A stretch of DNA of 64,000 nucleotides from Edolisoma coerulescens (GCA_013397115.1 VWZW01002760.1:413979-477978), one strand, 5' to 3'; positions 37,001 through 50,664 are shown, counted from the first letter of the stretch. Notes: generated by a model not told the origin, from the sequence alone. A program made the numbers and translations.

Positions 37001-39289
37001 TTTCAGGATTGCATTTCTTTCACCAGGTTCAGACTGAGCTCTACTCATTATGAGTATCTTAGGGTGATTCTAAAAATCAGGTGTTGTAGCTGTGACATTA
37101 TTACCATAAGCTGTAGCTCAGAAATGCCTCCAGATCAGCTGAAATGTGCTTTCCATCAACACCAGGCAGGGACAAGTCTCTTTCCCTTCCTTTTTGTCTG
37201 CATGGAGGGCAAAGGAGAGCAAACCATGTCTTCTGCAATTCAAAACTGAACAGTCTCCACTGGGGTCAACGTTCCCACATCACTTTCTTGCAGTACAGTG
37301 GGATCTCATGGAACAGAGGATATTGTTTCACACACATCTGTCTTTTTCAAACACCACAACAGCAAACACTTGGTTTTAGTGACCTCCTGTGCCCATGTTT
37401 GTGTCTCATTGGGGAGGGAAAGGATTTTCCTCCCTTGGCAGGTGAACATCTAGGTGGTGTCTCATATTGCATCTCCTCAGAGGCTAGGCCTGCAGAACAT
37501 GCATTAGGAAGGCAGCCGACTCCAGGCCTCAGGAGAACGAGCCAATGTTATTAAACCTGTGCTTTTTTCCCCCCTTTGCAACACTTTTTCAGCCTGTGGT
37601 CTGTGTGCCTCTGGGAAGCTGTAGAATACTCCAAGAGGTCCACGAAAAACAGCTAACAGGAGCGAGCCTCTTGTCAGTAGGTTTAAATTCCCTGTACAAG
37701 GATACATACCTCTTCTGAAAAAAAAAAAAAGAAAAAAAGAAAAAAATAGGCAGCTTGTAAATTGAAAACTGTTGAAAACTGCAGCTCTGTAACGTTCCAA
37801 GGAGTAATTTTGCTGAACACTTAGATGCGTGAAGGGTCGGAGGGTGAATTATTCTAGCTTGGTGGTTAGCAGTTGCTTTAATAAGCATTTAATTATTTTG
37901 TACAAACAGGAGAGGCTGAAAATTTCCTACCTCTGAATATCCTGTAGTGCAGGAATTAGGGGAATGTCTCAGAAGGTGAGAGGCTTGAATTGGGCAGGAA
38001 AAAAATGTTGAAAGCTTAGCACATGTGGAGGGAAAGTTCCCTCCTCCTCTGTACTGGATGTATAAAAGCAACACCTTTCCACACATCTCCCTTCTCAATG
38101 TTTTGTGCTGTGTGGACTCTGGTGAATGTTTCCCTGTGGCTGAACAGTTGGAGTGGCTGTACGTGTGCTCAGTGTTGGTGTCCTGCAAGAAGAGGCTGTG
38201 AGGGTGGAAGTCTAGAGGTGCAGCTCCACTGGCACCCAGGGTGCTGGGAGTCTGTGTGTGGGGGCTGAGCACCAAAAGGTGCTTTAAGATTAATCCTTTT
38301 GTGGTTCACTCGAGGCCACAGTGGAGGTCCTTGGTAAAGGAAGGGTGTGAGCTCAAGTTTACCAAATATGACACCAGTACCTTCACCACAGGGCTGTGAT
38401 GTCTCTGTTAACACAAGAGCAGCAGTGACCAGATTAAGGGTAAAAAGCAAGAGATGCTTTTTTCCCCCAGAGAATTTTAAAAGAGAACCAGCACATGGCA
38501 GTGCTACCACCAAGGAAATGTGCTGAGGGGGAAGAGGGTGAGGACAAAGCCCTGTGCTGGATGTGGAAAGCAGAGAGGTGGTGCAGAAAGAAATGGAAGG
38601 TCAGGTTTACAAACCAGAGGAGGGGTTACAAAGAGGGTCACTGCTGCTCCATGATGGGCTTCCCCTTGGATTTCCAAATACAGTTCAGAGTATCCTAATG
38701 AGAGGCAAGGATGGGTACATGCTTCTAGCAGAAATGACACTCAGTTTAAAGAAATGGATCAGCTTAAAAGGACAAACAGCTTCTTACTCCTTGAAAGAGC
38801 TGTAATTGAAATCAAGACAATCTACTGCTTCCTGAGGGCTTTCTCATATCCTTCAGATATCCTGAGGACCCATAATTGGATTTTTAGCATAAACAAGCAT
38901 CGAGAAACATGTTTCTTATTTAGGTTGTTCATGTGTTCATGTGCTTTTCCCCTTCCCTCTTAGTCAACAGAATTTCTGTGGCCATGAATGGGAACAGGAA
39001 GGGAATTTGTCATGTGGGGAAAGGCAAACTTCCCAAAGTCCACAGAACTCAAAACTATTAACCTATTTTGGGTATTTAGAAAACAAAATATTTACCCTCA
39101 CAAACTTGTTTTCCCTGTAATTTAAACTCGTTTTCTGTCCCATGCCATTTAAGCAGATTACATTTCAAAACCAAACAGATTTTCTAGGGAGCCCGCTTAT
39201 GTACTAAAGAAGGCTGACAAAAGCAAAGCAGACACAGATCAGTCCTAGGGAAAAGATTTCTCTATGCTCTGCCCTCATACTTTCTAATG
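34037..39289. other. non-coding DNA, nothing identified
   Basis: No supported gene, dispersed repeat or RNA. Frames up to 136 codons (37144-37554, +) overlap each other in different registers. Contains the poly-A tract listed separately. Confidence 0.5.
37718..37747. repeat. interrupted poly-A tract
   Basis: A13-G-A7-G-A7. No recognisable retrocopy body precedes it, so it is annotated as a simple repeat. Confidence 0.9.
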
Positions 39290-39470
39290 TTTCTTCTGTT
39301 GGAAACTGTTTTAGATTTCTTGTATTACATTAAATATTAAATTATGTGTTATATAAATTCAATAGTACACATTCAGTAATTATAAGTTTGCATTTGATAT
39401 ATTTATTGCTTGTATTTATTTGCATTTTTGTTTGCATGTATTATATCTACTGAAGCTTCTGATTTTTTCT
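39290..39470. promoter_or_regulatory. candidate conserved AT-rich block
   Basis: Very AT-rich, non-tandem sequence ('ttaaatattaaattatg', 'cagtaattataag', 'tatttatttgcatttttg') with octamer-like ATTTGCAT at about 39390. It may be a conserved element, a matrix-attachment-like region or simply AT-rich neutral DNA. Confidence 0.15.
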
Positions 39471-42400
39471 CTCCCTTTCAATTTGCTGTGTCTCTGTCAA
39501 CTTCTCCCAGCAGTGCATGTGTTAGTGAGAGGTTATGCTCTGTTTAGAAAACACTAATCCAATAATGTGGAGAATAACTTTCAAACCTAATTTATTGACA
39601 TTGTCAAAGAATTCGGAAAATTTCAAACTTTAAGGTCAAACCAGCTGAGAAAGCAAATGTTTAAATATGCTAAATCTTGGAAGATTGTGAATTATTCTTC
39701 AGACTCCCCTTTCTTGTTGGTCTCACTTTGATGCTTAAAACTGAGTCAGTTTTGCAGGCAGGGTACCGTGAATGGGAGCTAGGTTCTTGTTTGTATTACA
39801 GTGGCAACCAAACAACTGGAAATGATAAGGGGATTTTCTATTACGAGTCAAGAGGTGCTGGAGGGAACAGCCAAAGCTGAGCGTTCAGATCTAACTTTCC
39901 ATGTTCTGACAGTTGTGTATTTGATTTCTCAATATTCTCTGCTAGCACAGAAAGACTATAATGAGGGTTTAGAAACACAGTGACGAAATTGGTTTGTAGT
40001 GTGGTCCCTGAAAGTAAATAGTGTGAAAACAATTTGGCTGCAGTATTTTAACTGAATTTAACTGAATTGAAATACTTCTTTTTAAAAGAACAGGAACATT
40101 TCCGAATCTTCTAATTTTTTAACCCACATGCTGTATTTTTGTGTTCGTTGTGTCTTCGAAGGAGTTACATTTTATTCCTTTATCTATTCAGAAAGTTCTT
40201 GAACATATCACTCTCAAAAAACACAGGGTGGGTGGTTCCGAATGCAATGCTGAAGAACAAGTCCCATGGAAATCTGTGGATATATTCTCACCCCATGGAC
40301 ATGAAAAGTAGGTCTGGATTCCCAGTGGGTCTGAGTCAAAAGCTCACAAAATCATTCTGAGCTTTCCCTGTGACTCCAGTTATCTTTGGCTCATGTTCAG
40401 TGAATGGGGAGTCAGTTGACTTGTAATTCTGACCCCAACTTATTTTTATTTATTATGAGTGGACACCAGCTGCTTCTTTGTTGTCTGAAATATACTGTGT
40501 GCCCTTGAACTTTGACATCTTCCTTCCAAGAGGATGATTTAGGCTTTGTCCAGGGTTTGCCAAACCAGCAGGCTACCCCATACTTTTGGACTTCCGACAG
40601 ACCACGAGGGACTAATCCCCCACCCACCTTTGGAGTGAGACATAAAGTAAAATAAGAAAAACACAAACGAGGCCTTATGAAATGGATGTATTGATCGACA
40701 GGGCCACAGTTTGTGTGCTACCTTCACTGAGATGTTCAATTAACAGTCTTGTCAAGGAGAACCTGGCTTTGGTCACTCAACTTTACTTCATTTAAGTTGA
40801 TAGCCCTTGATATCCAACAGTGGGATAAACCAGATTCCTCAGCTTTGTTTGTTTTGGCCTACCGTGTCTCTTTATGAGGAAAATGGTCAAAGTAAAGTGC
40901 TTCCTCTGTGTATTTTGACAGGAAACAGTACTAATATGCTTTCCTTTTGTCGTATGCCTTGCTCTTTTCTCCCGGTGTTGTTTAAATATTTTCAGTCCAA
41001 TGACATATTTATTAACCCACCACTCTCTGCATGGGGTAAGACTTTGATTGGCCCATCTGTAAAGACTCTCGGTTAAGGTGGTTTTTTCAGCGAGAGTTAA
41101 TAATATTACTACTATTCACATAAAACTCTGAGACAATCTCTTTAAAAATGGAGCACATTTATCTAAAACAGCTGGTTAAGAGAGCATGAGGGCCCAGCTA
41201 GAGTCAGCAAGGTCGGGGGTCAGGGTTAACACCAATCTCTGTGGAACTTTGAAGCTGACATTTTACAGATTATATGTGTCTCAGTGCACAGTGGGCATGG
41301 CATATAAATTGGTCTTAGAGGCCCCTATTTGTTCTCTGCATTTTTATGAGCCCACAGAGTTGTTCTTTGAAGCAGCACACACAGAAAATAAAAACTCATT
41401 TTAATGTTGTGGAACTATTTGCAGTAAATCATGTTAACATCCTGGCTTTTCTTTAGAGAAATGCAGGGTGTTTTTCCATGTTCTTGGGTGCTGTGATTGA
41501 CTCTGATTTAATCCTCTATTTTTCCTTCCAATCTCACTTCATACATCTTGCCTTCTCTCCTGTCCCCAGCTTGGTGTTTGCACAGTTCTCCTGCGTGCCT
41601 GGCTGATTTTAAGCTCCAAGGACACCTTCATTTTGCTTCATGCAGTGACTTAGTTATTGTAAGTGCTTACTCCCTCCTCTATCAAAAATCCCCTGGCACT
41701 ATAAACCCCTCGCTATTGTATGGCATTGCAGCCTTAGAAGAAAGCATCTGATTTCAAAGAGACCAAGTTCCATTCTGGAACTAATTATATCATTTATTTT
41801 ATGATTTTTTTTTTTTAATTGCTAGGTGTTTTAACTGGAAAATGCTGAATTCGGGAGAGCCACAAGGAACAGACACTGTTAACAGAATCTGCTGGAGGTA
41901 TTTTAGCCACCTAATTAATTTTCAATAAATGCTTCCAATAGGTAATTTGCTTCTGGCCAAATATAAATCAACTGGAGACAAATAGGGTTAAAATTAGAAA
42001 TGTGTGATGGGGACAATGTTTATGGACAAAATAACCTGGCACTCCCAGAAATAACTTGCTGACAGTAATAGAAAATTGGACCACACAGATGTTAACAAAA
42101 CCTGAACGCTGCTTGTCACATGGCCTTGGTAGAGTTTCTCCAAGTGGCTCCCGTGTGTGGGTCTCACCACACAAGGCCTGTTTATCCTAATCTTCCTTTG
42201 GAATGGATTGGCCATGACATGCCTCGGTCCTCTTGTACCTGGCATCCTTCCTAAGGTGCTTTTTCTCCATTCTCTTTTTCAAAAATTGACTTTATCGTCC
42301 TCTTGAACCTCCACAAAACCTCACAGACACTCCAGGCTGTAAAAATATCCTCTGCAGAGCTCCAAGCTTTGGTGTTCTCAAAGCTTAGAGGTCAAATTTC

Positions 42401-45114
42401 CAGAGGTACATAACAGGTGAACACAGACAACTGATGAAAAAAAGTTTTCTAATTTTTTAAATTAATAACAGTACTAATCTACACAAGTTTCTGAGATAAA
42501 TCTAAAATTAAAGATTAAAAAAATACAAACACTTTTTGCATATTTGCTTTTTTTAAAGTTTCCTCACCTCTTTCACATATTTTTCAGTGCTTCTAATTCC
42601 ATGATAAATCCCATTCTCTTCTCCTCCAGAAAACGAAGTCAGTATCTGTCCCTTCCCAAAAAGGCTGGTAAAAGATTAATTTCATACCTCCCAGCTTCCC
42701 ATGCCAGGTGGCCCTTGGACAGGGCTGTCTCATGGCCAAGGTCCCCCATGAAACAACACACTGCCCAAGTCCCTTCCTGCCCTTAAATCCAAACTGGAAA
42801 AAGTCTGACCTGGGCAGAAGCAGACTCTTTATCCATGAAAACCTTCTTATGAAAAGAGGAGGGTTAAGGTTTGATGCCTTTTTATTGTGGATGTTAAGTC
42901 GCTCACCTTTGTAATTCAGAATAAATTAGACAACTTGGTTCAGAGGCAATGGCAGGATTGGTGTTACTTGCTCCTGATGTGCCTGTGGGTACTGGGAGAG
43001 CCTTCAGAGCAGATGCCAGCTGCTCTATGAACAGGGAACTCTCCCAAAGCTGGTGCTCATGGGCAGACCAGCAGCAGCCCTATGGAGACATGGTGGAGCT
43101 GCAGTGACACTGTCATCCTGAAAAACACGCCACAGATAACTCTGTGGCACGAGGTGTGACAAACACAGGCTGCTGCTAAATAAACATAAGGACAAGTGAC
43201 CTTTGGAGGTGTTTGATTGCCCTTCTTGCTTAAATATTTAGAATTTTTTGGAAGCAAAAGTCAACAATGCAGGCTTGCAACTTTTAAAAACTTCTCTAAA
43301 CATAAAGGTGACAAAGTAAACTACGACAATTATCCTCCCATTTTCCTAGTCTCTGTTACTAAAAAGACACTCAGATGGTCTCAACATCTCCCTGCTTTTA
43401 GCAGATTTAGGTCTGGTCATACCCTATAGGTAGGGTCTCTGTCAGCTTCAGGAAAAGGGCTTGGCAGCAAGTTTGTTGGTTGATCTAGCAAATCTTTTAA
43501 CACTGTAGAATCATGAGGGGGTCTGGAAAATTTTGTTCATCTTTTTGAAGTCCCACAAAGTTTATTTCTGTCACTTTAATTTTTCCGTGATGGGCAGTGT
43601 ATGGAAAATGGCAACGTATCAGGCTCCATTCCTGTCTCAAGCAGCCCCAAACAAGGCTGTGTGCTGGCTCCCACGCTGGTTTCCTTCTTTTTCTTGGCTG
43701 TGCTGGCGGAGGCATTTTGCTGACACTGAGAGAGGAGTATTTATTTAGTTCTATACCAATGGAAAGTTTCTCCATCTGCAGTGCTGCTCATCAGAGATCT
43801 TAGGTTTTTTTTTTCAAATGGCTCAATGCTGGCAATGTCTTCAGTCAAAGACATTTGCTCCGTGTCCCTTTTGCTGAGCAGGCAGACGAGTGGGTTTCAT
43901 GACTGGACAACAGGATGGGCATGTCCATCCTGCTCCTGCTTCTCTCCAGTCTGGAGAGCCTGGCTGGTCGGTAAGAATGCTGTCACAGGAGCTGCCCAGG
44001 AGATCAGCCACTGCAAGGCTTTGTGTTTTGGCTGTGGCCACGCCTCTGTAGAACCACATTGTGAAACTAAGCAGTAGTGACGATGTCTGTCAGAATGTCC
44101 AGCTCATACTGTTCCTTCCTCCTTATAAGACATGCTGTTGCTCCATCAAAACCCACCCTAAAGAGCCTCTATGCCTTGGTTTCACCTATTTGTGAGACTG
44201 TGTGGTGGGGTGAAATACCTAGTACACAAATCCTTGTATATTGACAAATTGTTCTCATTGAAAGCAGAAAACGCCTAGAGACCTTTCTATATGGCTTGAA
44301 AATTCTTAAGGAAATACTTTATGATCAACAAAACCAAACCAGCTGTTCCCATTTTGCTGGGATAATGCAAACCCAGCTGGAAAGTGAGCTGGACTGACCC
44401 CTGCCCTGAGGAGGCAGCAGCCCACAGCAGAGCAGGGTGGTGGCAACAGTGCTGTAAACATCTCTGCAAGAAATCCTGAATTGTACAAAAACACAGCACC
44501 GTTCCTTGATTTGATAATTCCACTTTTTCCATGTCTAGCTACCCTAAAGACTTTTGCATAGCTCTGGTTTCCAACATACCTGTCCAAGTTGGGTGTTTTC
44601 TGGACTCAGGTGTGCTGAAATCGGCGTGAGTTTCCATCATTTTTGACAAGATAACAAGAAAGGCAGGTAAGAACTGAATTCAACAGGATTGTGCAGCTTG
44701 ATGCAGAATCCCATTACAAACAGATATTTCAGATGTGTTCCCCAGAGAAATCTTTTAAAGTAGTTAAAAAATGGATAAAGGAAATAACTGGGCAAAAATA
44801 TTTTGGAAAGATGAGGACAGGTCCTCAGCTGGCCTAAATTTCTGTAGCTCTGCTGAAACCAGTGGAGCCTTTTTATACTCTGTTATACTGGTGTTTCAGC
44901 ATATAAAGTTGTCATTTTATGTCCATCATTAATTATGAGCCATATTTTTGTAATTCATAGTCAGACAAATAATTCTGTACTTAACATTATGAGTGAACTT
45001 GCATTTCGAGTTGCAGGAAGAGGGACCAGTTAATCTAAAGACCAATAAAAGAGCACTTCACACGAGGAAAGAGAATCTGATTCTGCACAGCATTTTAGGA
45101 ATTTTAAGAATATT
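39471..45114. other. non-coding DNA, nothing identified
   Basis: Mostly single-copy-looking sequence without supported exon or dispersed repeat. A small tandem repeat at 40050-40069 is listed separately. Confidence 0.5.
40050..40069. repeat. 10-bp tandem duplication
   Basis: 'aactgaattt' followed directly by 'aactgaattg' (one mismatch). Confidence 0.85.
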
Positions 45115-45260
45115 TTTCTTCTGTATAATGAAGCAGATTGATTAATTAACCCTGAATCACATTTAATAATCAAGCAATCAATTATGTGTTCCATGAATTC
45201 TGATTTTATGACCCATCTCCCTATAACAGCAAATTACCTTTATTAACTGTGTTTAAGATG
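45115..45260. promoter_or_regulatory. candidate conserved homeobox-site-rich block
   Basis: 'gattaattaaccctgaatca', 'tttaataatcaagcaatcaa' and 'attatg' give several ATTA/TAAT cores in under 80 bases, with no repeat similarity. Suggestive of an enhancer, unproven. Confidence 0.18.
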
Positions 45261-45596
45261 GAGTTATTGTGAGTTCTTTTGACTGCTAGAAGAACTGATG
45301 GTCATAACATCAGACAGATGGATCAGTTTTGGACAATAATCTTGAATTTTGGACGATGACAGTATTTCTACTCCTAGAATTCTATTAAGATAAATGATAG
45401 CAAGTTTTCCTTAAGGTTGGTACTACCCAGTAGTACAAGCTAGTTAATGAGGGACTTAGAAGTTGCTGGAAATACTTTATTTTTGGGTTTATGGACATTT
45501 GATACAGTGCTGAATCCATATATTGCCTTTAAATCTAAAAGGCATAACAAAACTCTACATTTTCTGCATTAATCTAGATTTATTTAATTAGCAGTA
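45261..45596. other. non-coding DNA, nothing identified
   Basis: A short direct repeat of 'ttttggac' (near 45328 and 45350) is the only pattern seen. Confidence 0.5.
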
Positions 45597-45690
45597 AAGC
45601 ACGGGGCTGGGAGCCAGGAGGTCTGGGCTGTAACTGCTGTGGGGATCCTTTGCAAGCCTTGCCTTTGCCTGTCACCTGGGAATAAAAATC
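45597..45690 (+). repeat. MIR-like amniote SINE relic, sense
   Basis: 'agcacggggctgggagccag' then 'gaggtctgggctgtaactgc' matches the head of the old amniote SINE type ('agcactgggctgggagccaggagacctgggtt', from recollection). 'tgcaagccttgcctttgcct' corresponds to the 'gggcaagtcacttcacct' core. Confidence 0.55.
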
Positions 45691-48199
45691 TCTCCAGGGA
45701 GCATTCACCACAGTGGAACTTAATTTACTGATGTTTTTAAAGTGCTTTAAAGGACTGAAGTGGGAGGCACAGGAGAAATGAGAATTGTGAGGATCTATTG
45801 TGCATCCCAGGACCCTGGCGACTGTTAATGATGGACACATGGCAGAAAGTTTACAGAATAGCTTAGATAGCCATGTATGTGGGTACTTACCAAACACAAA
45901 GCCTGCTCCTCCTGAAATCAATAGAAGTCCTGTGCTAAACCTCACGAAAGCAGGACCAGTCCTTGTTTGCTGGGTCTGTGTCAAAAAAATCGTGCAGAGA
46001 CACGTTGTCATAAAATTTTCTCACCAGGACTGCCTTCATCACGTTGACCTAGAAAGTGCAAAGCGAGAAGGAAGCAAGATATGTATCTCTTCAAATGAAA
46101 TGGAATTTTATTTTTAATCTCAAGACAGGCTTTTCTTGATTGCCGTGCACAAGTTTGTTTTACTTTGCTGTTGCCAAATTTCTTGACCTACCGCCAGTCA
46201 CAATTCATCTGAGCTCCCACGTCATGGTTAAACACGTTGAGTGACTGAATGAAGATGGGAAATGCCAGTGTATATAAATCACAACAGACTGCCAGTTGTT
46301 CTCCATTTGCTTCCTCCTGCTCCTCCTCGTTGTCTCCCAACACCTGTGATCAGCGCTGTTTCTTGGTTGCTCCACTCGCACGGAGACGTGTCCTGATCCT
46401 GCCTTTCTTACAGCTTAGTTTGCACAAGCTTCTCTCTTGTTCTGCCAAGTAATCCTTGTTTCTGGGGAAAGCCCATCTGGAACTCTCAGGTGAGTCAAAC
46501 CCAGCGGCTTCCATCAGCATTGCAGGGATATGTCCACATCAGTGTGAAAATCCACCTGAAAAAACCCACTCAGCTTGACATTTCAGCCACGTGAGAAATG
46601 AAACGAACCCACATCTCTGTTCTCATGGCTCCACCCCAGCAATGGGTCCTACCCCAGACCAAAGAGTCTTTAAGGTCACAGCCAGTGGAGGAAAGTGTAC
46701 AGAAAACTGGTGCTACATTTCAGCCCAGGCTGATGAAGATGAAGATTCGTGCTCTGGGCTGCTGGCAGCTGTTTCTTCCTTTGGCAGAAGGTCGCAAAAA
46801 TGATAGGCGAAAACACCGAAAAAATGGTAAATCACTCAGGGAAAACTACATCTCTTTTGTTTTGTCCCAAAGTGTTTCATTATAATCATAAACTGTAAGG
46901 TGTTAAAGGGGTTAACAGGCTCTCAACTCATTGTCAACTAATTATCTTTAAGGTGTTGTCATCACATACTAATCGCTGGGTGAATGCCAGTCCCACCACG
47001 GGGAGGTGCCCAACCCCAGGGTGACCTTCTCTCACCTAACAGATGCTTACTTCATTAACTTCAACCACCACTTGCACGGAAAAAAGCTTTTAGGGGCTTT
47101 CATCTTTTTAAAAGGGCAGGGAAAAAACCCTAATAAACTGGTAGCCTGGTTAGCAGTAGGGGACAGGTTTAGCTTCAGGCACCATGGGTGGCTAAGATGT
47201 ATGAGAAACAGATGTAAGGCCTTTGGTGATAGGTCTGCACTTTCTATTTATTGACAAATGAAACAGGCAATAGAAGGCAATTAAAAGCCAATGATTGCAC
47301 ACAAACAGTGCAAACCACAACAGCAGAGAGGAAAGAAAAGCAACAGCACAGTGCAGCTCAGCTTGTTCAGGGCCAAGTGACATCGATTTGGGAAGCAAAA
47401 ATGTGATTTCTTTGCAAAGAAAATGTTTTGAGTTTAAAGCTGAAGAGGTTTGAGAGTTGTTCTTGCTTTTATAGTCTGTTTTTCCCTAAGTGCTGCCCAG
47501 TTACAAGGGACTTACCAGCTGTGTGACTCTGGTTTTCTTTCTGGGGTTCAAAGAGGAGGTTTAGTATTGGTCTTGATTGATGGAATGGATAAGAAAGATA
47601 ATCAAATGTGAATAGACAGCAAAGGGACTTCATTGCTGTGACTGACTGTGACAGTGATTTGACACCAAACCTCAAGTCTGACAACCTCTTTATATCTTAA
47701 TGTTTTCTTAACAGGCAGCTGAGACCTGGACACAAAAAGATAAATTCAAATTCCTGTACTCAGCTTCTCTAGAGAGACAGATTTATCCGTTTTCATTACT
47801 GATCTTCTGTCCTCAGGAAATCAGCTTGCAAGGTAGTTTATCTCTGAAAGAACTCGAGGAGTGTGTGATCTGCTGGTAGGCTAACCTCCCTGATCCCAAA
47901 ACATAGAGATAGGTAATGTGGGGAAGAGATCTTCTTTGTGGGTATTTTAACAACCAGACCTGGGATAACATCTACTTTTCACTTAATACGATGAAGGTGC
48001 AAATCCATAGGCCTAATTTAAGTGAGTCTTTTTTCTGCAAACTATAATTTTGCATCAGAGGCAAGGAGCAAACCAGCTCACCCTCCCAGGATGATGTTAC
48101 GGCCGAGCAGAATAACATTAAAAATCAATTCCTCATGTCCATAAAACAAGTTTATTTTATCTTGTGGGAGCCTGCTGTTAGCACTCACACAGTCCCATT
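45691..48199. other. non-coding DNA, nothing identified
   Basis: No supported exon or repeat. Antisense and sense frames around 45580-46117 overlap and conflict. Confidence 0.5.
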
Positions 48200-48640
48200 G
48201 TGTGGAATTCCTGCCCCCTAGTTGTATGCCAAACTGCACAGTGTACCATTAACGAGTTTCAATTTTATGCTAAGCTTTTCAATATTTCTGGTGTCATTTA
48301 CCACAGGTTATTTTGCCAGCATGTGGTGTCTTATAACATATGTTATTAATAGTGATGACATGTTTAGGTTCTGAAGGTTTAAACAAGGCCTCCAATATTT
48401 ACATTTATAAAAGGGGGAAATGATGAGAGCAGGGCTGCCATTGGCCACTGAAGGCTCCAGCTGTGCAGGTATTCATCCTAACCCTCACAGGTCAAGGCTT
48501 GCTGGCCAACTGTTACAAAAACATAATGCAAAACACATTTTATAAGCGCCACAGGACAAGCCAATACATGTTAATTATCTATTAATCTGCCCTTTTTGCA
48601 GAGGGTAACAGGAGGCACATGTGTTTGGCCTTGTGCTTTG
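48200..48640. promoter_or_regulatory. candidate conserved non-coding block
   Basis: Repeat-free AT-rich stretch with 'aacatatgttattaatagtg' (near-palindromic start) and 'catgttaattatctattaat', plus a GC-richer centre. Its texture is that of a conserved vertebrate non-coding element. No alignment was possible. Confidence 0.2.
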
Positions 48641-48741
48641 CAGTGCCCCACCCCCCCAAGGTCTGCAGGGATGATGGCACCTGGGTGATAGGGGTACCAT
48701 GGGCTCAGGTGTCCTGATCACTTACACTGGCTTAATACCAC

Positions 48742-48918
48742 AGATAATCACAGAAAAGCCTGAGTTGGAAGGCACCCACAAGGATCACTGAGTCCAGCTC
48801 CTGGCTCTGCACAGGACAACCCCAAAAATTCCACTGTGTGCCTGAGAGTGTTGTCTGAACACTGGTTGAACTGTGGCAGAGTTCAAGATGCTCAGCAGCA
48901 CTTCTTCATTGAGACCAT
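48742..48918 (-). repeat. CR1: CR1 LINE 3' fragment, antisense (J-like)
   Basis: 'ataatcacagaaaagcctga', 'gttggaaggcacccacaagg', 'atcactgagtccagctcctg' and 'ctgcacaggacaaccccaaa' match the antisense CR1 type whose tail reads 'tgagttggaagggacccacaagg'. It continues to 'gtgcctgagagtgttgtctg' and then fades. Confidence 0.93.
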
Positions 48919-49789
48919 GCCATGAAAGCAAGGTAAAATACACTCACATCTCAAAAAGAGAGGTTTGAGTTAATGCATTTTATGCCTTACTGCAACAGGT
49001 TAAGAATATGCACGTGCTCAGTAAATAGTTTTGCTGACCTGTGGTGATTTAAACTTCTGTAACTTGATTGTGGCTCTGGGCCTTTCATCTACAGGGCTTT
49101 TACATCTCTCTCTCTGTGTTCTGGCTGAAAAATGGCATTTGGGATTTTTAGGCACTATTGTAATTAATAAATAATGGTTTCATAGTAATTTAGAAATTTC
49201 ACTTTTGAAAGCTGTGAAAAAAACATTCTATGTTCAAAGTATTGCTAATCTTGCATGTGTGTGTTTGGGAAGAGGGAAGGAGGGAATTGCAGTCCTTAGT
49301 ACCAGACATAATTAGAATGATTAGTCAGGGCTGACTACACTGTAAATTACAGGGAGCAAAGAATGGTGCTTGTGTGATGCTTTGTGGTGCTAGGAAATGA
49401 TTCATGTCTAGGAAGGATAAACACAGAGTCTTAAATGAATTATCATATACTGTCTTTAGTTATAGTGACAGAATGAGTCTAATTTTAATTTTTTAAAATT
49501 TTTGGTGCACCCAAGATCACAGGCTTAGGATTTTTCAAAAGGACACTTCCAGCTTTAATTAGGCAACCAACGAATTGACTTTGTTTACTTGATTAACTTT
49601 CCCTTAGAAATTCCAGTGGCACTGGTTTAGGTTTTCGGTTCATGAAAAACTGCGGGCATTGGAAAAATGCTGCTTAAAGTGGAGTTTCCTGTGAACACGG
49701 GGTTGCTGTGTTTGTAACAGGTAAGTGATGGTCACAAATGTGCCTGTGGGTGTTGGACAGACCCAGGCATGGGCAGGGGACCTCTTGGG
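48919..49789. other. non-coding DNA, nothing identified
   Basis: AT-leaning sequence with a short (CT)n run near 49104-49113. No gene supported. Confidence 0.5.
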
Positions 49790-49910
49790 AGAACACATCC
49801 ACTTTTCATTCTTTACATAATTATTGTGCTTTATGTAACAGTGATGTTATTTGTTGTAATCTCAATTGCTTCAATTAAAATACAGGTAATTAAAAATACG
49901 ACATGACCTC
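49790..49910. promoter_or_regulatory. candidate conserved AT-rich block
   Basis: 'ctttacataattattgtgct', 'tgcttcaattaaaatacagg' and 'taattaaaaatacgacatga' form a compact cluster of ATTA cores. Regulatory role is only inferred. Confidence 0.17.
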
Positions 49911-50335
49911 ATGCTGATATCTCTGAAATGAATGGCCATAGAGCACAGCTGAGAACTTGGTGACACATCACTTGTTTGGGTCACCAGGGAGCCCAAGATC
50001 TCTGTTCCTCAAACCTGTCTGGGCATAAGAGATGTCATGGTTAGTCAATTTATTTTATTTTCCCATTATATTGAATTGAAATTTCACAATAAATAAAGTC
50101 AAGGATAAAATAGAGATGAAATTATCCTTATGGTTTTGTAAAAGGAAACAAACAAAATTACCTAATACATCATATATTCCCACGCCTGTATTTTTGGCTT
50201 CCATTCACCCAGTAAAAGTGGTGTGAAATTTTTAGGGAATTTCAACCAAATCAGACAAACAGAAAGAAGATTTAAAGTAAGGATTCACAGGGGATTCCTA
50301 CAGGTTTTATGGAGAGAGATGTCTGTGTAAAATGA
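49911..50335. other. non-coding DNA, nothing identified
   Basis: AT-rich, no recognised feature. Confidence 0.5.
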
Positions 50336-50664
50336 AACCACCTTTCAGTACTTCAAGGGAGCTTTTAAAAAAGAGTGAGAGCAACTTTATACACAGGCAG
50401 ACAGAGATAGGACAAGGGGGATGGTTTTAAACTAAAAGAGGAGAGATTTAGATTGAAAGAAATTCTTCCCTATGAGGGTGGGGAGGCCCTGGCACAGGCT
50501 GCCCAGAGAAGCTGTGGCTGCCCCTTCCCTGGATATTTTCAAGGTAAGGTTGGATGGGGCTTGCAGCAACCTGGGACAGTGGAAGGTGTCCCTGCCCTTG
50601 GCAGGGGAACAAGATGATCTTTAAGGTCCCTTCCACCTCAAGCCACCCTGTGATGACTCTGTGA
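50336..50664 (+). repeat. CR1: CR1 LINE fragment, sense, 3'-complete
   Basis: 'cctttcagtacttcaaggga' at the 5' side, then 'gacaagggggatggttttaa', 'agattgaaagaaattcttcc', 'aggctgcccagagaagctgt' and 'ggttggatggggcttgcagc'. It ends with 'gatgatctttaaggtccctt' and 'gtgatgactctgtga'. One of the best preserved CR1 copies in the window. It is 5'-truncated and has no coding capacity. Confidence 0.96.

Noticed and set aside
37718..37747. Possible retrocopy poly-A tail
   Set aside because: No gene-like body or target-site duplication could be seen around the tract.
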